A DNA stretch of 64,000 nucleotides from Dermatophagoides farinae (taxonomy: Eukaryota; Arthropoda; Arachnida; Sarcoptiformes; Pyroglyphidae), in NCBI RefSeq assembly GCF_024713945.1, contig NC_134684.1:4365405-4429404 (forward strand), given 5' to 3'. The notes under the pieces were generated by a model. The model saw only the letters and a program-made list of their open reading frames with translations. It was not told where the DNA came from and made no database searches. Shown here piece by piece: positions 61,525 to 64,000 of this stretch. The position numbers and the translations under genes are program-made. The number at the start of each line of letters is the position of its first letter. Position 1 is the first letter of the stretch.

Positions 61525-61820
61525 CGAGCAAAACCTCACGAGCGAAGCGAGTGACGGTTTTGCTATGTCCTGTAGGAGTGCCTTTCGAGCAAAACCTCAC
61601 GAGCGAAGCGAGTGACGGTTTTGCGATGTCCTGGAGGAGTGCCTTTCGAGCAAAACCTCACGAGCGAAGCGAGTGACGGTTTTGCGATGTCCTGGAGGAG
61701 TGCCTTTCGAGCAAAACCTCACGAGCGAAGCGAGTGACGGTTTTGCGATGTCCTGGAGGAGTGCCTTTCGAGCAAAACCTCACGAGCGAAGCGAGTGACG
61801 GTTTTGCGATGTCTCGGAGG
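61525..61820. repeat. 61-bp tandem satellite, nearly five copies
   Basis: Copies start at 61525, 61586, 61647, 61708 and 61769; the last is shorter. Copies 2-4 are near identical; copies 1 and 5 differ by a few bases. Each contains GCAAAACCTCAC, then a short loop, then GTGACGGTTTTGC, which can fold into a 12-13-bp stem with one bulged base. The loop contains GCGAAGC, a sequence known to form an unusually stable DNA mini-hairpin. It lies beside a TTAGG-like motif and a poly(T) tract. Confidence 0.9.
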
Positions 61821-61855
61821 TTAGGTTTGTAGGTTGGTTTTTTTTTTAAATGGTT

Positions 61856-61858
<3 letters not shown>

Positions 61859-61897
<39 letters not shown>
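61859..61897. repeat. Poly(T) tract, 39 bases
   Basis: A homopolymer directly after GGTTAGG and before AAAAAATG. Read on the minus strand it is a poly(A) tail, 18 bases after an AATAAA (61915-61920), which suggests retroposed sequence. Confidence 0.85.
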
Positions 61898-61903
<6 letters not shown>

Positions 61904-63766
61904 TGAAATGAAATTTTATTATATCCAGAAAAAGACCGGCAATGGCCGGTCATTATTTTCAATAAAATACAATTATTATCCTGGAACAGGACTATTATCT
62001 TGAATTCCAAAAAAAAAAAAATGAAAAAAAAAGAAAAAGAAAATAACAATAAAAAGTAAAATAAATATAAAAAAAATAAACGAGGTTTTTTTTCTCGTGA
62101 TGATGATGATAATGATTCGAGGCCAGGCCCAGATGGGACAGCTTGCTCAAAATGTTCATGGTGGTTGGTCGGCCAGTCTTTTCCAATTCCAAGATATGTT
62201 GAATATGTCCGGTACGTAGTGGTGCGGGTGGTTTGATCAATGCAAATCCAAACGTCGCATGCCAAAACGGGGTTGAGGGATTAACAACAAATTGCTTGGA
62301 ATCCGGTTGCAATTCCACATTCGGCGACACATCCTTTCGCTTGCCAATGACCATGATTACGAACCCTGGCCAGACCACGGACACAGGTGTATGGGCCGAA
62401 TGACGATGATGACGATGGTGATGATGGTTGCACGAATCACACAAATGGATTGGATGGTGATGGGACACACGGTGAAATGTCACAGCACACACGATCACAA
62501 TGTAATTTGTACGAACAAAATATAAGTATGCAACAAAATTTTCAACACAACATAAAAATATGATGAAGAAAAATTTCTGCAGCATAACACTATAGGTTGT
62601 CGACTCGCAATGATTTAAAATTTTCATTGTGTTTAAATACCAATGTGTGTGTGACGAAGCCATGCTCGATTTTCAACTTGTGTGGTCGGTAGTCTTAGTG
62701 TTCGAGGCGGAAAAGCATTGATTGCAATGATGATATGCATACTGATATGCGCAATCATGATGATGATGGTGATAGCAGCACATAGTGAGCCAATGTGAAC
62801 ACAGTTAAAGTACCATGGCAACAAGCAATGGTATGAACAATACAATCGATGGCAACCATGTTAGCCGTTGCTATGCGATGATGGATGGTTGCTAACAGCC
62901 AATTGGGCAGCTATTATGTTTATGTGTGCCGAAATAGCTGATTGAGCCCAATGTTTACATTTTCATGATAATAATGCAACGATTGAAATTCCAATGGCAA
63001 TATGGCAACAATATCTTGATGCTGGATCGATATAACCAATTCAGGTAAGTGCCAACTGGAATGGGCCAACGATAGCATTTTACGGGTGCCTGCCCCACTC
63101 GTTGGACCCCTGACCCCCTGATCTGTGTATACAGTTTGTGTTTGTGTGATATCATGACAATAAATAAATAAATATTAAAAACAAGTATCCAGTGTCACGA
63201 TTGTGTATCAGGAGGCCAGTTCATCGTGCAAGACCAATTGGATGATTGCCATGGTGCTGAATCACATTGGTGGATTGGCTGGCGGTGGATGGCATCAAGT
63301 GTGAAGGTGTCCGGTGTTGGTGTGTAACAATGATGTGTGTGTGCATGCATCAGGTTTACGATCAATCAGACGGGCGGAGTAACCGGAAGTCGAAGCGATG
63401 CGCAAAACTCCGAGCTACCGGTTCTTACTTGCATCCTCGTAAGCAGGTACCATCCTGCGTTACGCCGCATCATGACTTTCAACCTCTGTGTCCAATGTTG
63501 TGTATGTGTGTACAAGTGTTGTTGTGTCGATGCCGGTCGCGTCCAGTGACAAGGCAACCTGTTGTTGCTGTGCTTGATGGTCACTGTCGGATCCACGAAG
63601 TTTCCATTTGGTGGTGGACTTGTGTGTGTGTGTGAAGTGGCAATAACGATGTATCCAATGTTGTGTTCAATGTGCCACGGTGTCTGTAAATAAAATTATG
63701 TGAGTGTGGTATCTGAAAGGTGTTGTGTGTACGTGACGGTAAGCAGTGTGTCCAGTGTTGTGGTTT
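61859..63766 (-). mobile_element. Possible poly(A)-tailed retroposed sequence beside TTAGG-like motifs
   Basis: On the minus strand the region ends in an AATAAA, then a 39-base poly(A), then CCTAACC. At the other end it meets CCTAACAATACCTAACC and a second poly(A) tract (63789-63816). It is richer in G+C than most of the window and has open but unassigned frames, including a CDSC motif and LEKTGRPTTMNILSKL. A telomere-targeted or other LINE-type insertion would fit; no reverse transcriptase motif was seen, so this is inference and the ends are approximate. Confidence 0.3.
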
Positions 63767-63785
63767 GGTTAGGTTAGGTATTGTT

Positions 63786-63790
<5 letters not shown>
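63767..63790. repeat. Short TTAGG-like telomere motif cluster
   Basis: Three TTAGG pentamers in 24 bases (63769, 63774 and 63784). TTAGG is the common arthropod telomere repeat; a similar pair occurs at 61821-61858. Too few copies to call a telomere. Confidence 0.45.

Positions 63791-63816
<26 letters not shown>
63789..63816. repeat. Poly(T) tract, 28 bases
   Basis: Placed like the tract at 61859, directly after GGTTAGG and before AAAAAAT, which indicates a second poly(A)-ended minus-strand insertion continuing past the window. Confidence 0.85.
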
Positions 63817-63822
<6 letters not shown>

Positions 63823-64000
63823 TACTGGTAAGTGTTGTTGTTTACTTGTTGATATTATTGATTCTTGTTGTTGTTGATTTTATTTTCAGATTTTAAATTA
63901 TCGGTTTTATGCTGATTGTTATTGTTATCGTTGTTGCCGATTATTGTTGATTCTTGTTATATAAATTATTGATTTGGATTGTGGTCGTTTATAATTGTTT

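Noticed and set aside
61846-62663. Long minus-strand frames running into the poly(T) tract
   Set aside because: They extend through a poly(A)/K-rich tail and F-rich simple sequence, so the length is an artefact. Kept only as part of the possible retroposed sequence.
63267-63635. 122-residue plus-strand Cys/Val-rich frame
   Set aside because: Openness comes from higher G+C and TG repeats (CVCM, WWWTCVCV); overlapping frames on both strands are equally open and no motif is present.

Overview
The window is AT-rich eukaryotic nuclear DNA with abundant GAT/ATC and CA microsatellites, GT-AG and some GC-AG introns (several of 59-90 bp), TATA-box promoters and a Gli/Ci-family Hedgehog transcription factor. 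The gene content, compact gene spacing and short TTAGG-like telomeric motifs fit a small-genome arthropod. An acariform (astigmatan, dust-mite-like) mite is my best guess, but that is inference.

Layout. 1-20 kb has no gene I can support. It is simple-repeat-rich non-coding DNA, with a possible promoter and 5' exon near 11.0-11.8 kb. A 287-aa intronless membrane-anchored protein of unknown family lies on the minus strand at 20297-21160. From 25.2 to 36.0 kb on the plus strand is a nine-coding-exon Gli/cubitus interruptus gene (1664 aa as spliced here). It carries five C2H2 fingers, a SYGHLS Sufu-type motif and the conserved SYDPIS...RRSSEAS PKA-type region. MED17 (647 aa, intronless) is at 38.1-40.0 kb, followed by a 154-aa basic/acidic protein of unknown function.

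Five minus-strand paralogues (36.2-52.8 kb) encode secreted, mostly Gly/Ser-rich proteins. They share two conserved blocks, an AA.x.S.H.v.F / LFRS.SS.L.v.Q.H block and a DEPHRLvH...KP..QE...ITP.RK...PvqEEi block, and all have TATA promoters. Four have a tiny first exon that encodes only the first 2-3 residues. This looks like an extracellular or cuticular multigene family expanded in tandem around MED17. A small two-exon candidate gene sits between the fourth and fifth copies.

The right end (55.9-64 kb) is a graveyard of mobile DNA: degraded minus-strand exons (zinc-finger and saposin-like), a pogo/Tigger-like TIR element, a Bel/Pao pol relic split by a 408-bp hAT MITE with perfect target duplications, a Ty3/gypsy RNase H relic, a 61-bp tandem satellite that can fold into hairpins, and poly(A)-ended sequences abutting TTAGG-like motifs. 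The last two suggest a subtelomeric or telomere-derived setting. I did not find tRNA, rRNA or CRISPR features by eye.
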